Assembly (NCBI RefSeq): GCF_038784515.1
Contig: NZ_CP152376.1
Coordinates: 1,426,001-1,490,000 of the forward strand
DNA from: Rhodoferax sp. GW822-FHT02A01
GTDB taxonomy: Bacteria; Pseudomonadota; Gammaproteobacteria; Burkholderiales; Burkholderiaceae_C
Length of the DNA stretch: 64,000 nt
Direction of reading: 5' to 3'
This document shows positions 18,349 through 27,737 of the stretch, piece by piece (within the stretch, counting starts at the first letter, position 1; each line of letters begins with the position of its first letter). A model generated the notes under the pieces. It worked only from the letters and a program-made list of their open reading frames with translations, did no database searches and was not told the DNA's origin. A program made the position numbers and the translations under genes.

Positions 18349-19308
18349 ATGTCCCATCCGTCCATCACCCGACGCCACCTGCTGGCCGGTGCCGCTGCCT
18401 CCACTGCCTTGTTGGCCGGCGGCAGTGTCCTGGCACAAAGCGCGTCACGCACCTTGCGCATCGGTTACCAGAAGGGCTGGCTGTCCATCCTGCGGGGCCG
18501 CGGCACGCTGGAAAAGCGCCTCACACCCCTGGGCGTGAATGTGACCTGGACCGAATTCAACGCCGGCCCGGTACAACTGGAAGCACTCAACGTCGGCTCC
18601 ATCGACTTCGGCGATGTAGGCGAAGCGCCTCCGATATTTGCCCAGGCCGCTGGCGCACCGCTGGTCTATGCCGCAGCCACCGTGCCGCGCCCGCGCCTGG
18701 AAGGCGTGCTAGTGCCCAAGGACTCGCCCATCCAAAGCGTGGCCGATCTCAAGGGCAAACGCATCGTCTTCAACAAGGGCTCCAACGTGCAGTACCTGCT
18801 GGTCAAGCTGCTGGAGAAGAACGGCCTGAAGTACAGCGACGTGACCCCCATCTTCCTGCCGCCGCCCGATGCGCGTGCCGCGTTCGAGAAAGGGGCCGTG
18901 GACGCCTGGATCATCTGGGACCCGTTCCTGGCCTCGGCCCAGAAGACGCTGCAGGCGCGCCTGCTGGTGGACGGCAGCGGTGTAGTGAACAACCGCCAGT
19001 ACTACTTCACCTCGCGTGACTTCGCCACCAAGAACACCGACGTGCTGAAGATCGCGATCGAGGAGATCAACGCCATCGACACCTGGATCGGCAACAACAA
19101 GGCCGCCGGTGCCGCCGAGCTGGCCACCGTGCTGGGTCTGGACAAGAGCATCACCGAGCTGTACGTGGGCCGCGCCGCCTACGGCACCAAGGCCGTGACC
19201 AGCGACATCCTGGCCGAACAGCAGGCCGTGGCCGACACCTTCTTCGAGCTCAAGCTCATCCCCAAAAAGCTCAACCTGCTGCACGCAGCACCGGTCAACC
19301 TGAGCTGA
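18349..19308 (+). CDS. ssuA: Aliphatic sulfonate ABC transporter substrate-binding protein, copy 1
   Basis: The start at 18349 (319 residues) follows GCAAGGAATCCAACC and gives a Tat-like signal (TRRHLLAGAAASTALLAGG, cleavage after VLAQ). An in-frame start at 18259 would bury the signal. The mature protein has LRIGYQKGWLSILRGRGTLE, EFNAGPVQLEALNVGSIDFGDVGEAPP-type ligand region and DAWIIWDPF, all SsuA features. It delivers alkanesulfonates to SsuBC. A paralogue follows 21 bases downstream. Confidence 0.9.
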   Translation: MSHPSITRRHLLAGAAASTALLAGGSVLAQSASRTLRIGYQKGWLSILRGRGTLEKRLTPLGVNVTWTEFNAGPVQLEALNVGSIDFGDVGEAPPIFAQAAGAPLVYAAATVPRPRLEGVLVPKDSPIQSVADLKGKRIVFNKGSNVQYLLVKLLEKNGLKYSDVTPIFLPPPDARAAFEKGAVDAWIIWDPFLASAQKTLQARLLVDGSGVVNNRQYYFTSRDFATKNTDVLKIAIEEINAIDTWIGNNKAAGAAELATVLGLDKSITELYVGRAAYGTKAVTSDILAEQQAVADTFFELKLIPKKLNLLHAAPVNLS

Positions 19309-19329
19309 AACGCCTTGCGAGAGACTGCC

Positions 19330-20364
19330 ATGCGTACCACCTCACCCTTTCATACCCAGCGGCGCGGACTGCTGCAGTTGCTGGCCGTCACGGCGGGTAC
19401 CTGGGGTCTGAGCGGCCCCGTCGTCAACCCGGCGTTTGCGCAGGCGGCGCCCTCGGCTGCCAAGCCGCTGGACGTGCTGCGCATCGGCTACCAAAAGTCT
19501 GCTGCCAATCTGGTCATCCTTAAGGAACAGGGCGCGCTGGAGAAGCGCTTCCCCAACACCAAGGTGAGCTGGATCGAGTTTCCGGCTGGTCCGCAGCTGC
19601 TCGAAGCGTTGTCCGCCGGCAGCTTGGAGTTCGGCCTGACCGGCGACTCGCCCCCGGTATTCGCGCAGGCTGCAGGCAAGGAGCTGGTCTATGTGGGTGC
19701 CGAGCCACCCAAGCCCGACAGCTCGGCCGTGCTAGTGCAGCGCGACTCGCCGCTGCGCACCCTGCCCGAACTCAAAGGCAAGAAGATTGCCGTGCAAAAG
19801 GGCTCCAGTGCCCACTACCTGCTGGTGCGCGCGGTGGAAAAGGCCGGCCTGCAATGGAGCGACATCACGCCCATTTACCTCACACCGGCCGACGCGCGCG
19901 CCGCATTCGAGCGCAAGAGCGTGGATGCCTGGGCGATCTGGGACCCGTTCTATTCCGCCACCCAACTCAGCATCCAGGCACGCGCCTTGGCAACCGGGCG
20001 TGGCCTGTCCAACAACAACTCGTTCTACCTGGCCTCGCTGCCCTTTGCCAACCAGCATGCCGATGCCATCGCAGTGCTGTTTGAAGAACTCACCCGCGCC
20101 GACCGGTTTGTGCAGGAGCACCGCCCCGAAGCCATCAAGCTGATTGCTGGCTTCAGCGGACTGGATGCCGGCGTGGTCAGCCTGTTCCTGCAACGTCGCC
20201 CCGCTTCACCGGTAGGCCCCTTGAGCGCATCCACCAAGGCCGACCAGCAACGCGTGGCCGATGCCTTTCTGCAGCTCGGCCTCATCCCCAAACCCGTGCA
20301 GGTTGCCAACATCGTGTGGACCGCCCCCGCCACACGCGTGGCCGCAGCCTCCACCAAACCCTGA
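19330..20364 (+). CDS. ssuA: Aliphatic sulfonate ABC transporter substrate-binding protein, copy 2
   Basis: The ATG at 19330 gives 344 residues with a signal sequence after QRRGLLQLLAVTAG. It shares the fold and motifs of the preceding gene (LRIGYQKSAANLVILKEQG, EFPAGPQLLEALSAGSLEF, DAWAIWDPF) but differs throughout the ligand-facing positions, so it is an old duplicate and not a recent one. Both receptors precede a single ssuDCB set, suggesting they widen the range of sulfonates taken up. Confidence 0.9.
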   Translation: MRTTSPFHTQRRGLLQLLAVTAGTWGLSGPVVNPAFAQAAPSAAKPLDVLRIGYQKSAANLVILKEQGALEKRFPNTKVSWIEFPAGPQLLEALSAGSLEFGLTGDSPPVFAQAAGKELVYVGAEPPKPDSSAVLVQRDSPLRTLPELKGKKIAVQKGSSAHYLLVRAVEKAGLQWSDITPIYLTPADARAAFERKSVDAWAIWDPFYSATQLSIQARALATGRGLSNNNSFYLASLPFANQHADAIAVLFEELTRADRFVQEHRPEAIKLIAGFSGLDAGVVSLFLQRRPASPVGPLSASTKADQQRVADAFLQLGLIPKPVQVANIVWTAPATRVAAASTKP

Positions 20365-20403
20365 CCGCAAAAACGCCCCACCCCCACTGCCCCACAGACC
20401 ATC

Positions 20404-21558
20404 ATGAAAATCTTCTGGTTCATCCCCACCCACGGCGACAGCCGCTACCTCGGTACCTCCGAAGGAGCCCGCGCTCTAAGTCACGACTACCTCAAGCAAG
20501 TGGCTCAAGCCGCAGACAGCCTGGGCTATGAAGGCGTGCTCATCCCCACCGGCCGCTCCTGCGAAGACCCGTGGGTGGTGGCATCCAGCCTGCTGCCCGT
20601 CACCCAGCGCCTGAAGTTCCTGGTGGCCGTGCGCCCCGGACTGCACCAGCCCGCGCTGGCAGCACGCATGGCCGCCACCTTCGACCGCCTGTCGAACGGC
20701 CGTCTGCTGATCAACTTGGTCACCGGCGGTGACCAGACCGAGCTCGAAGGTGATGGTGTGTTTCTGGACCATGCCGCCCGCTACGAACAGTCCGCAGAGT
20801 TCATCCGCATCTGGCGCGAGATCATTGCCCGCAGCCACGAAGGCAAGACCTATGACTTCGAAGGCAAGCACCTCAGCGTCAAGGGTGCCAAGCTGCTCTA
20901 CCCCTCGGTACAGCAACCGCATCCACCGGTGTACTTCGGCGGCTCTTCAGAAGCCGCGCACGATCTGGCTGCTGAACAGGTGGAGACCTATCTCACCTGG
21001 GGTGAGCCTCCTGCTGAGGTCGCCAAGAAGGTGGCCGATGTACGCGCCCGCGCAGCAAAGCATGGCCGCACGGTCCAGTTCGGTATCCGCCTGCACGTCA
21101 TCGTGCGCGAGACCGATGCAGAAGCCTGGGCCGCTGCCGATGCGCTGATCAGCCACCTGGATGACCAGACCGTGGCCACGGCGCAAAAAGCCTTTGCCCG
21201 CATGGACTCCGAAGGCCAGCGCCGCATGGCTGCACTGCATGGCTCCGGCGCCAAGCGCAGCCGCGCCGATCTGGAAATCAGCCCCAACCTCTGGGCCGGT
21301 GTGGGCCTGGTGCGCGGTGGCGCAGGTACCGCGCTGGTGGGTGACCCACAAACCGTGGCGGCACGCATTCAGGAATACGCGGCACTGGGACTGGATACCT
21401 TTGTGCTCTCAGGCTACCCGCATCTGGAAGAGGCCTACCGCTTTGCCGAACTGGTGTTCCCCTTGCTGCCTCTGGAGCTGCAAGACAAGTTCAGCGGCGG
21501 CAAGGCATTTGGCGAAGTGGTGGCCAACGAGTACCTGCCCAAGGTCTCGCAAAGCTGA
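20404..21558 (+). CDS. ssuD: FMNH2-dependent alkanesulfonate monooxygenase SsuD
   Basis: A 384-residue bacterial-luciferase-family enzyme that cleaves alkanesulfonates to aldehyde and sulfite. It begins [20 protein letters not shown], as SsuD does, and contains the active-site Cys region [12 protein letters not shown], the [19 protein letters not shown] segment and [19 protein letters not shown]. The C-terminal [17 protein letters not shown] is also typical. It receives FMNH2 from SsuE encoded in the same operon. Confidence 0.95.
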   Translation: MKIFWFIPTHGDSRYLGTSEGARALSHDYLKQVAQAADSLGYEGVLIPTGRSCEDPWVVASSLLPVTQRLKFLVAVRPGLHQPALAARMAATFDRLSNGRLLINLVTGGDQTELEGDGVFLDHAARYEQSAEFIRIWREIIARSHEGKTYDFEGKHLSVKGAKLLYPSVQQPHPPVYFGGSSEAAHDLAAEQVETYLTWGEPPAEVAKKVADVRARAAKHGRTVQFGIRLHVIVRETDAEAWAAADALISHLDDQTVATAQKAFARMDSEGQRRMAALHGSGAKRSRADLEISPNLWAGVGLVRGGAGTALVGDPQTVAARIQEYAALGLDTFVLSGYPHLEEAYRFAELVFPLLPLELQDKFSGGKAFGEVVANEYLPKVSQS

Positions 21559-21570
21559 GGCACCCAGGAC

Positions 21571-22458
21571 ATGACACACGCTGTTCAAGACGCCTCGGCC
21601 TCGGCAGACACCTTGCAGGCGCCGGGCTTCGGCCTGCTGGCTGCGCTGCCTTCTGCACGCGCGCCCGGCTCCGCCCTGCTGCCGTTTCTGCGCGCCGTAT
21701 GGCAGCGCCTGATTCCTTGGCTGGTTCCGCTGGCACTGATTGCGCTCTGGCAACTCAGCAGCGCACTGGGCTGGCTGTCCAGCCGCGTGCTGCCAGCGCC
21801 TCTGGATGTGGCGACCGCCGCATGGAAGCTGACTCTCAGCGGTGAACTGTTCACCCACGTCAAAGTCAGTGCGGCGCGTGCGCTCACGGGCCTGGCCATT
21901 GGCGGCGGCCTGGGTTTGCTGCTGGGCTTGCTGACCGGCTCGATACGGATTTTCGAAACCCTGCTGGACAGCACCATCCAGATGGTGCGCAACATTCCGG
22001 CCCTGGCCATGATTCCGCTGGTGATCCTGTGGTTCGGCATTGACGAATCAGCCAAGTTGTTTTTGATTGCGGTGTCGGTGTTCTTCCCGATCTACCTCAA
22101 CACCTTCCACGGTATCCGCGGCGTGGACCCCGGCCTGGTGGAGATGGCACGCAGCTATGGCCTCAACCGTTGGCAGCTCTATACCCAGGTGATATTGCCC
22201 GGCGCGCTCTCCAGCATTCTGGTGGGCCTGCGTTTTTCGCTGGGCCTGATGTGGGTGATCCTGATCGTGGCGGAGACCATCTCGGCACAGGCCGGCATCG
22301 GCTACCTGACCATGAATGCGCGCGAGTTCCTGCAGACCGACATCGTGCTGGTGGGCATCCTGCTGTATGCCGCACTGGGCAAGCTGGCCGACTGGTTTGC
22401 GCGCACGCTGGAGCGCAGCTGGCTGCGCTGGCACCCCGGTTACCAAGATGCACAGTGA
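21571..22458 (+). CDS. ssuC: Sulfonate ABC transporter permease SsuC
   Basis: A 295-residue inner-membrane protein with about six hydrophobic segments starting near residue 45. The coupling-loop motif for the ATPase is readable as [19 protein letters not shown] (EAA loop), followed by [22 protein letters not shown]. It starts 12 bases after ssuD and the ATPase gene begins seven bases after its stop. It forms the channel for sulfonates delivered by the two SsuA receptors. Confidence 0.92.
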   Translation: MTHAVQDASASADTLQAPGFGLLAALPSARAPGSALLPFLRAVWQRLIPWLVPLALIALWQLSSALGWLSSRVLPAPLDVATAAWKLTLSGELFTHVKVSAARALTGLAIGGGLGLLLGLLTGSIRIFETLLDSTIQMVRNIPALAMIPLVILWFGIDESAKLFLIAVSVFFPIYLNTFHGIRGVDPGLVEMARSYGLNRWQLYTQVILPGALSSILVGLRFSLGLMWVILIVAETISAQAGIGYLTMNAREFLQTDIVLVGILLYAALGKLADWFARTLERSWLRWHPGYQDAQ

Positions 22459-22465
22459 GGCACGC

Positions 22466-23272
22466 ATGACAAACCCACAACAACGCGGCGTCGCACTGGA
22501 TGCGAAGGGACTGACCAAACGCTACGGCGCGCGCACCGTGCTGAACAACGCGCAACTGCAGATTGCCCCCGGCGAGTTCGTAGCCATCGTGGGCCGCAGC
22601 GGTTGTGGCAAGAGCACGCTGCTGCGTCTGGTGGCGGGTCTGGAAGCCGCCAGCGATGGCCGCCTGCTTATTGACCAGAAGCCATCCGAAGGCATACGCA
22701 GCAATACCCGCATCATGTTCCAGGACGCGCGCTTGCTGCCCTGGAAGCGCGTGGTCGACAACGTCGCCCTGGGACTGCCCGCAATCCGCCACGCCGATGC
22801 GGCGCGGGTGCTGGAGCAGGTAGGCCTGGGCGAGCGCCAGCAGGACTGGCCGGCGCGCCTGTCGGGCGGCCAGCGCCAACGCGTGGCACTGGCCCGCGCC
22901 CTGGTGCACCAGCCGGACCTGCTGCTGCTGGACGAGCCTCTGGGCGCACTGGACGCGCTGACCCGCATCGAGATGCATGCCCTCATCGAAGACCTGTGGC
23001 AGCGCAACGGCTTTACCGCCCTGCTGGTCACCCACGATGTGCAAGAAGCCGTTGCACTGGCCGACCGCGTGGTGCTGATCGAGGACGGTGCGATTGCGCT
23101 GGATGAGCGCATCGACCTGCCACGCCCGCGCCACCGGGGCGATCCCCGCTTTGCCGCGCTGGAAGAACGCATTCTCAACCGCGTGCTGCAACGTCCTGTC
23201 AAAGAGGAAGCGATCACCACGCCAGACACCTGGCCCGGTGCACCCGCACACGGACTGCGTTGGGCCATCTGA
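22466..23272 (+). CDS. ssuB: Sulfonate ABC transporter ATP-binding protein SsuB
   Basis: I choose the ATG at 22466 (268 residues), just after ssuC ends; an ATG at 22448 inside ssuC is also in frame. Motifs: Walker [11 protein letters not shown]-loop [13 protein letters not shown], signature [15 protein letters not shown], Walker [14 protein letters not shown], and switch His in [10 protein letters not shown]. The C-terminal [18 protein letters not shown] tail is usual for SsuB. It powers SsuC. Confidence 0.93.
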   Translation: MTNPQQRGVALDAKGLTKRYGARTVLNNAQLQIAPGEFVAIVGRSGCGKSTLLRLVAGLEAASDGRLLIDQKPSEGIRSNTRIMFQDARLLPWKRVVDNVALGLPAIRHADAARVLEQVGLGERQQDWPARLSGGQRQRVALARALVHQPDLLLLDEPLGALDALTRIEMHALIEDLWQRNGFTALLVTHDVQEAVALADRVVLIEDGAIALDERIDLPRPRHRGDPRFAALEERILNRVLQRPVKEEAITTPDTWPGAPAHGLRWAI

Positions 23273-23328
23273 TGCGATATGCCCGCAACGATTTATTGAT
23301 TTTTTAACTGACTTTTTAGGAGAAACCC

Positions 23329-23544
23329 ATGTCCATTCAAGCCATCAACGTTCGCAACCAATTCCGCGGCAAAGTGCGCGAGATCATCCACGGCGATGTC
23401 GTCTCCGAAGTCGATGTGGAAACCCCCTGGGGCATCGTGACCTCGGTCATCACCACCCGTTCGGTCAAGGACCTGCAACTGGTCGTGGGTTCCGAAGTCG
23501 TGGCACTGGTGAAGTCCACCGAAGTGTCCATCGCCAAGCTCTGA
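23329..23544 (+). CDS. ssuF: Molbindin/TOBE-domain protein SsuF
   Basis: A 71-residue single Mop/TOBE domain (SIQAINVRNQFRGKVREI ... VTSVITTRSVKDLQL ... VGSEVVALVKSTEVSIAKL) that would bind small oxyanions such as molybdate. In Pseudomonas putida the same kind of gene closes the ssuEADCBF operon and is needed for organosulfur use, and the position here is identical. The 56-base gap before it contains an AT-rich stretch and the RBS TTAGGAGAAACCC. Confidence 0.88.
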   Translation: MSIQAINVRNQFRGKVREIIHGDVVSEVDVETPWGIVTSVITTRSVKDLQLVVGSEVVALVKSTEVSIAKL

Positions 23545-23556
23545 ACCGGAGACCCC

Positions 23557-24852
23557 ATGTCCACCCCCCACAAGTTTGAAACCCTGGCGGTGCACGCCGG
23601 CTATTCGCCCGACCCCACCACCAAGGCCGTGGCCGTACCCATCTACCAGACCGCTGCTTATGCATTCGACAACGCGCAGCATGGCGCCGACCTGTTCGAC
23701 CTGAAGGTGCCGGGCAACATCTACACGCGCATCATGAACCCGACGCAGGACGTGCTGGAAAAGCGTCTGGCGGCGCTGGAGGGTGGCATCGCTGCACTGG
23801 CCCTGGCATCTGGCCAGGCCGCGGTGACCTACGCCATCCAGACCATCGCCGAGGCCGGTGACAACATCGTCTCCAGCACGGCGCTCTATGGCGGCACCTA
23901 CAACCTGTTTGCCCACACGTTGCCGCAGTACGGCATCACCACCCGCTTCGCCGACCACCGCGACCCCAACAGTTTCGAAGCGCTGATCGACGACAAGACC
24001 AAGGCGATCTTTGTGGAATCGCTGGGCAACCCGCAAGGCAATGTGACCGACATCGCGCGCGTGGCCGAGATTGCGCACCGCCATGGCGTGCCGCTCATCG
24101 TGGACAACACGGTGGCGTCCCCCTTCCTGCTGCGCCCCATCGAGCATGGAGCCGACATCGTGGTGCACTCGCTCACCAAATACCTGGGCGGCCACGGCAC
24201 CAGCATTGGCGGTGCGATCGTGGACTCGGGCAAGTTCCCGTGGGCTGAAAACAAGGCACGCTTCAAGCGCCTGAACGAACCCGACGTGAGCTACCACGGC
24301 GTGATCTACACCGAAGCCCTGGGCCCTGCCGCCTACATCGGCCGCGCCCGCGTGGTGCCGCTGCGCAATATGGGAGCTGCCATTTCGCCGTTCAACGCCT
24401 TCCAGATCCTGCAAGGCATCGAGACCCTGGCGCTGCGCATGGAGCGCATCACAAGCAATGCCAGCGCGGTAGCCCAGTTCCTGCAAAAGCATCCCAAGGT
24501 GAGCTGGGTGAACTACGCCGGTTTGCCCGAGCACCCGGACCATGCCCTGGCGCAGAAGTACCTGGGTGGCAAACCTTCCGGTCTGCTGACCTTTGGCGTG
24601 AAGGCACCCGAAGGCAAACGCCGTGAAGCCGGTGCGGCCTTCCTCGATGCGCTGCAGGTCTTCACCCGCCTGGTCAACATCGGCGACACCAAGTCACTGG
24701 CCACCCACCCGGCTTCCACCACGCACCGCCAACTGTCGGCTGAAGAGCTGACCAAGTCCGGCGTGCCGGAAGACGCGGTGCGCCTGTCGGTGGGCATTGA
24801 ACACATTGACGACCTGCTGGCCGATCTGGAGCAGGCACTGGGAGCGACATGA
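23557..24852 (+). CDS. metY: O-acetylhomoserine sulfhydrylase (aminocarboxypropyltransferase)
   Basis: A 431-residue PLP enzyme of the Cys/Met metabolism family. It should make homocysteine directly from O-acetylhomoserine and sulfide, assimilating the sulfite-derived sulfide from sulfonate breakdown. It starts with FETLAVHAGYSPDPTTKAVAVP, has the PLP-phosphate region ALASGQAAVTYAI and the PLP-Lys segment VVHSLTKYLGGHGTSIGG, and ends with RLSVGIEHIDDLLADLEQAL. Its stop overlaps the start of the next regulator (ATGA). Confidence 0.93.
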   Translation: MSTPHKFETLAVHAGYSPDPTTKAVAVPIYQTAAYAFDNAQHGADLFDLKVPGNIYTRIMNPTQDVLEKRLAALEGGIAALALASGQAAVTYAIQTIAEAGDNIVSSTALYGGTYNLFAHTLPQYGITTRFADHRDPNSFEALIDDKTKAIFVESLGNPQGNVTDIARVAEIAHRHGVPLIVDNTVASPFLLRPIEHGADIVVHSLTKYLGGHGTSIGGAIVDSGKFPWAENKARFKRLNEPDVSYHGVIYTEALGPAAYIGRARVVPLRNMGAAISPFNAFQILQGIETLALRMERITSNASAVAQFLQKHPKVSWVNYAGLPEHPDHALAQKYLGGKPSGLLTFGVKAPEGKRREAGAAFLDALQVFTRLVNIGDTKSLATHPASTTHRQLSAEELTKSGVPEDAVRLSVGIEHIDDLLADLEQALGAT

Positions 24853-25778
24853 ACTTTCAACAACTGCGCTCCGTGCGCGAGGCCGTGCGCTGCAATTTCA
24901 ACCTGACCGAAGTGGCGCACATGCTGTTCACGTCGCAGCCCGGCGTGAGCCGCCAGATCCGTGAACTGGAGGAAGAGCTGGGGGTGGAAATCTTCGTGCG
25001 CGCGGGCAAGCGCCTGACCGGCCTCACGCCCCCGGGCGTGGCCATTCTGCCCATCGTGGAGCGGCTGCTGCTGGACGCCGAGAACATCAAGCGCGCCGGC
25101 CAGGACTTCACGGCGCAGATGGAAGGCCAACTCACGGTGGCCGCGACCCACACGCAGGCACGCTATGCCCTGCCGCAGGTGGTGAAGGACTTTCGCGATC
25201 GCTTCCCCAAGGTCACCTTGCACCTGCACCAGGGCTCGCCCAAGCAGGTGGCCGCGATGCTGATTTCGGGAGAGGCCGACATCGGCGTGGCTACGGAAGC
25301 GCTGGGCGACTACGCCCAATTGCTGACCCTGCCTTGCTACCGCTGGACCCACAGCGTGATCGTGCCCCCCGGGCATCCGCTGCTCGAAGAAAAGGGCCCG
25401 ATCACACTGCAGCAGTTGATCCGCTATCCCATCATCACCTACGAGGTGGGTTACACCGGCCGCTCGCATATTGACGATGCCTTCTCTGCCGAAGGGCTGC
25501 AGCCGGACGTGGTGCTGACCGCCATGGACGCCGACGTGATCAAGACCTATGTCGAACTGGGCATGGGTATTGGCATCGTGGCCTCCATTGCGCTGGACGA
25601 AGAGCGCGACCGCGCCCTGCGCATTCTGGATGCCGGCCATCTGTTCACCGTGAACGTGACCCGACTGGGTCTGCGCAAGGGTGCTTGGCTACGTGGCTAC
25701 GCGTACAGTTTTGTGGAACTGTTCGTGCCCACCCTGACCAGGGAAGTGGTGACGGCGGCATTTGCGGAGGCCGGCTGA
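24849..25778 (+). CDS. CysB-family LysR regulator of sulfur assimilation
   Basis: A 309-residue LysR protein of the CysB/Cbl/SsuR group. The HTH region NFNLTEVAHMLFTSQPGVSRQIRELEEELG is the CysB type, followed by RAGKRLTGLTPPG. The effector domain contains TATHTQARYALP-like TVAATHTQARYALPQVVKDF and YPIITYEVGYTGRSHIDDAF, both CysB features. It is translationally coupled to metY and lies at the end of the sulfonate block. It probably activates this block under sulfate limitation; whether it also controls the encapsulin and sulfate operons is untested. Confidence 0.88.
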   Translation: MNFQQLRSVREAVRCNFNLTEVAHMLFTSQPGVSRQIRELEEELGVEIFVRAGKRLTGLTPPGVAILPIVERLLLDAENIKRAGQDFTAQMEGQLTVAATHTQARYALPQVVKDFRDRFPKVTLHLHQGSPKQVAAMLISGEADIGVATEALGDYAQLLTLPCYRWTHSVIVPPGHPLLEEKGPITLQQLIRYPIITYEVGYTGRSHIDDAFSAEGLQPDVVLTAMDADVIKTYVELGMGIGIVASIALDEERDRALRILDAGHLFTVNVTRLGLRKGAWLRGYAYSFVELFVPTLTREVVTAAFAEAG

Positions 25779-25855
25779 CTGCTGGCGCCAAAGCGCTGGT
25801 AGCGGGTCGCATCTCCTATAGTGGCGGTTTTCCATCCGAACTACCCTCAGCCCAC

Positions 25856-26284
25856 ATGACTTCCTTTACCCCTCTGAGCGCTCTGGCCGGCGGCCTGCTG
25901 ATCGGCACGGCCGCCATCCTGCTGCTCTGGCTCAATGGCCGCATTGCCGGCGTGACCGGCATGATCACCGGTCTGCTGGTCAAGCCGTCAGGCACACAGA
26001 TCTGGCGTCTGCTGTTCCTGGCCGGGCTGGTGCTGGGCACAGTGCTGTATGCCGCCTGGGGCCAAGCTACGCCTTTGCGCCATGGCTTTCCTGTGCCGTT
26101 GCTCATCGTGGCGGGCCTCCTGACCGGCTACGGAACGGCCCAAGCTAACGGCTGCACCAGTGGCCACGGCGTCTGCGGTCTGGCGCGTCTGTCTGTGCGT
26201 TCACTGGTGGCTACCGGCACCTTCCTGGGTGTGGCCATCGTGACCACCTTCGTGGTGCGGCATTTGGTGGGGCTGGCCACATGA
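25856..26284 (+). CDS. YeeE/YedE-family membrane protein, N-half
   Basis: A 142-residue, four-segment membrane protein (start at 25856, after TCCGAACTACCCTC). It carries the family Cys motif ANGCTSGHGVCGLARLS near residue 100, thought in YeeE to relay thiosulfate by hydrogen bonding with cysteine. Its stop overlaps the next gene by four bases. Together the two halves correspond to one full YeeE/YedE-type protein. Location beside sulfur genes suggests transport of a sulfur-containing species. Confidence 0.8.
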   Translation: MTSFTPLSALAGGLLIGTAAILLLWLNGRIAGVTGMITGLLVKPSGTQIWRLLFLAGLVLGTVLYAAWGQATPLRHGFPVPLLIVAGLLTGYGTAQANGCTSGHGVCGLARLSVRSLVATGTFLGVAIVTTFVVRHLVGLAT

Positions 26285-26724
26285 GCCGCGCCACCTTGCG
26301 CAATCTGGCGGCACTGGCCAGTGGCGTGGTGTTCGGCCTAGGACTGTCGCTGGCGCAGATGACCAACCCCGACAAGGTGCTGAACTTTCTGGACGTGGCA
26401 GGCAGCTGGGACGCCAGCCTGCTCTTCGTGCTGGGCGGCGCTGTGGTGGTGAGCGCCGTGGTCTTCCATTTCATTCTGAAGCGCCGTGCGCCCCTGTGGG
26501 ACACCGTGTTTCACCTGCCGCTGGCGCGTGCGATCGACAAACCACTGGTCATCGGCTCGGCCCTGTTCGGTATCGGCTGGGGCCTGTCCGGGTATTGCCC
26601 AGGCCCGGCAATTGCTTCTGGCGGCCTCAACAACCCGGAGGCGCTCTGGGTGGTGCCCAGTATCATCGCCGGCGCCGCACTGCAGCGCTGGAGCCACTAC
26701 CGCCAGACTGCCGACATTGATTAA
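26281..26724 (+). CDS. YeeE/YedE-family membrane protein, C-half (DUF6691 type)
   Basis: A 147-residue membrane protein with about four hydrophobic segments. It has the second family motif GLSGYCPGPAIASGG, mirroring the Cys motif of its partner, and MTNPDKVLNFLDVAGSWDASL, which is usual in this half. Translation is coupled to the upstream half (ATGA). The pair is the common split form found in proteobacteria, often next to persulfide or sulfur genes. Confidence 0.8.
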   Translation: MSRATLRNLAALASGVVFGLGLSLAQMTNPDKVLNFLDVAGSWDASLLFVLGGAVVVSAVVFHFILKRRAPLWDTVFHLPLARAIDKPLVIGSALFGIGWGLSGYCPGPAIASGGLNNPEALWVVPSIIAGAALQRWSHYRQTADID

Positions 26725-26787
26725 ACGCAACCTGCCAACCGCCGATAACTGATACAAGCGCCCATTCCACCTACTCAGCGAGCCCCC

Positions 26788-27735
26788 ATGAACCGTCCCA
26801 CACCGTCCAGCGAATTCGAATGGCCCACCTGGTTGTTGTGGGGCGTGATTCTGTTGTCCTGGGTGGCACTGGTGGGAACCTATGGCAGCATTCCCACCTG
26901 GCTGTCCACCGGGCTGCTGATCGTGCTGCTGGCGTGGTACATGAGCTTTCAGCACGAACTCACCCACGGCCACCCCACGCGCAACGAAACCATCAACCGG
27001 CTGATCGGCCTGCCACCGCTGGCTGTGTGGTATCCGTTCGACACCTACAAGAAGGACCATCTCAAACACCATGACGATGCGCATCTGACCGAGCCCGGTG
27101 TGGATACGGAGAGCAACTACATCACCCCCGAGCAGGCCGCCACCATGGGCCCGGTGGCGCTGTGGCTGTACAAGAGCCAGCGCACCGTGCTGGGCCGCTT
27201 CATCATCGGCCCGGCCATCGTCAACGTGAGCCTGTGGACGCGGCTGGTACGGTCCCTGGCCAAGGGCGAGACCACCGAACTGAAAGTCTGGAGCTTGCAC
27301 CTGCCGCTGGTGGCGCTGCTGCTGTGGCTGTTGGACCAGTACACCCGCATCCCGGTGTGGCACTACTGCTTTGGCATTGCCTACCCGGCACTGGGCCTGG
27401 CCATGCTGCGTTCGTTGTACGAGCACCGCCCCGGCGTCTTGCCCGCACACCGCACCGTGATCAACGAGGCCGCGCTGCCCTGGCGGCTGCTCTACCTCAA
27501 CAACAACTTCCACGTGGTGCACCACGCCTACCCTGGCGTGCAGTGGTACAAGATTCCCGCGCTGTACCGGGCGGACCGCGCCGCCTACCAGGAGCGCAAC
27601 GGCGGCTTTGTGCTGCCGGGCTACCTCTACCTGATTCGCAACTTCGCCTTCAAGCCGGTTGACAATCCGGTGCTGGCCGCTCCCGCCACGGCACCCAAGC
27701 GCACCGCCCCCAAACGCGTGCCAGCCAAGCCCTGA
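26788..27735 (+). CDS. Membrane fatty acid desaturase family protein
   Basis: A 315-residue membrane di-iron protein. The three His boxes are visible: HELTHGH (about residue 57), HLKHHDDAH (about 91), and NNNFHVVHHAYP near 240, with four or more hydrophobic segments between them. It could desaturate or hydroxylate a lipid acyl chain; the exact substrate is not readable. The C-terminus is Lys/Pro/Ala-rich. The next gene starts two bases after its stop, an unexplained pairing with a PhnD-like protein. Confidence 0.8.
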   Translation: MNRPTPSSEFEWPTWLLWGVILLSWVALVGTYGSIPTWLSTGLLIVLLAWYMSFQHELTHGHPTRNETINRLIGLPPLAVWYPFDTYKKDHLKHHDDAHLTEPGVDTESNYITPEQAATMGPVALWLYKSQRTVLGRFIIGPAIVNVSLWTRLVRSLAKGETTELKVWSLHLPLVALLLWLLDQYTRIPVWHYCFGIAYPALGLAMLRSLYEHRPGVLPAHRTVINEAALPWRLLYLNNNFHVVHHAYPGVQWYKIPALYRADRAAYQERNGGFVLPGYLYLIRNFAFKPVDNPVLAAPATAPKRTAPKRVPAKP

Positions 27736-27737
27736 GC

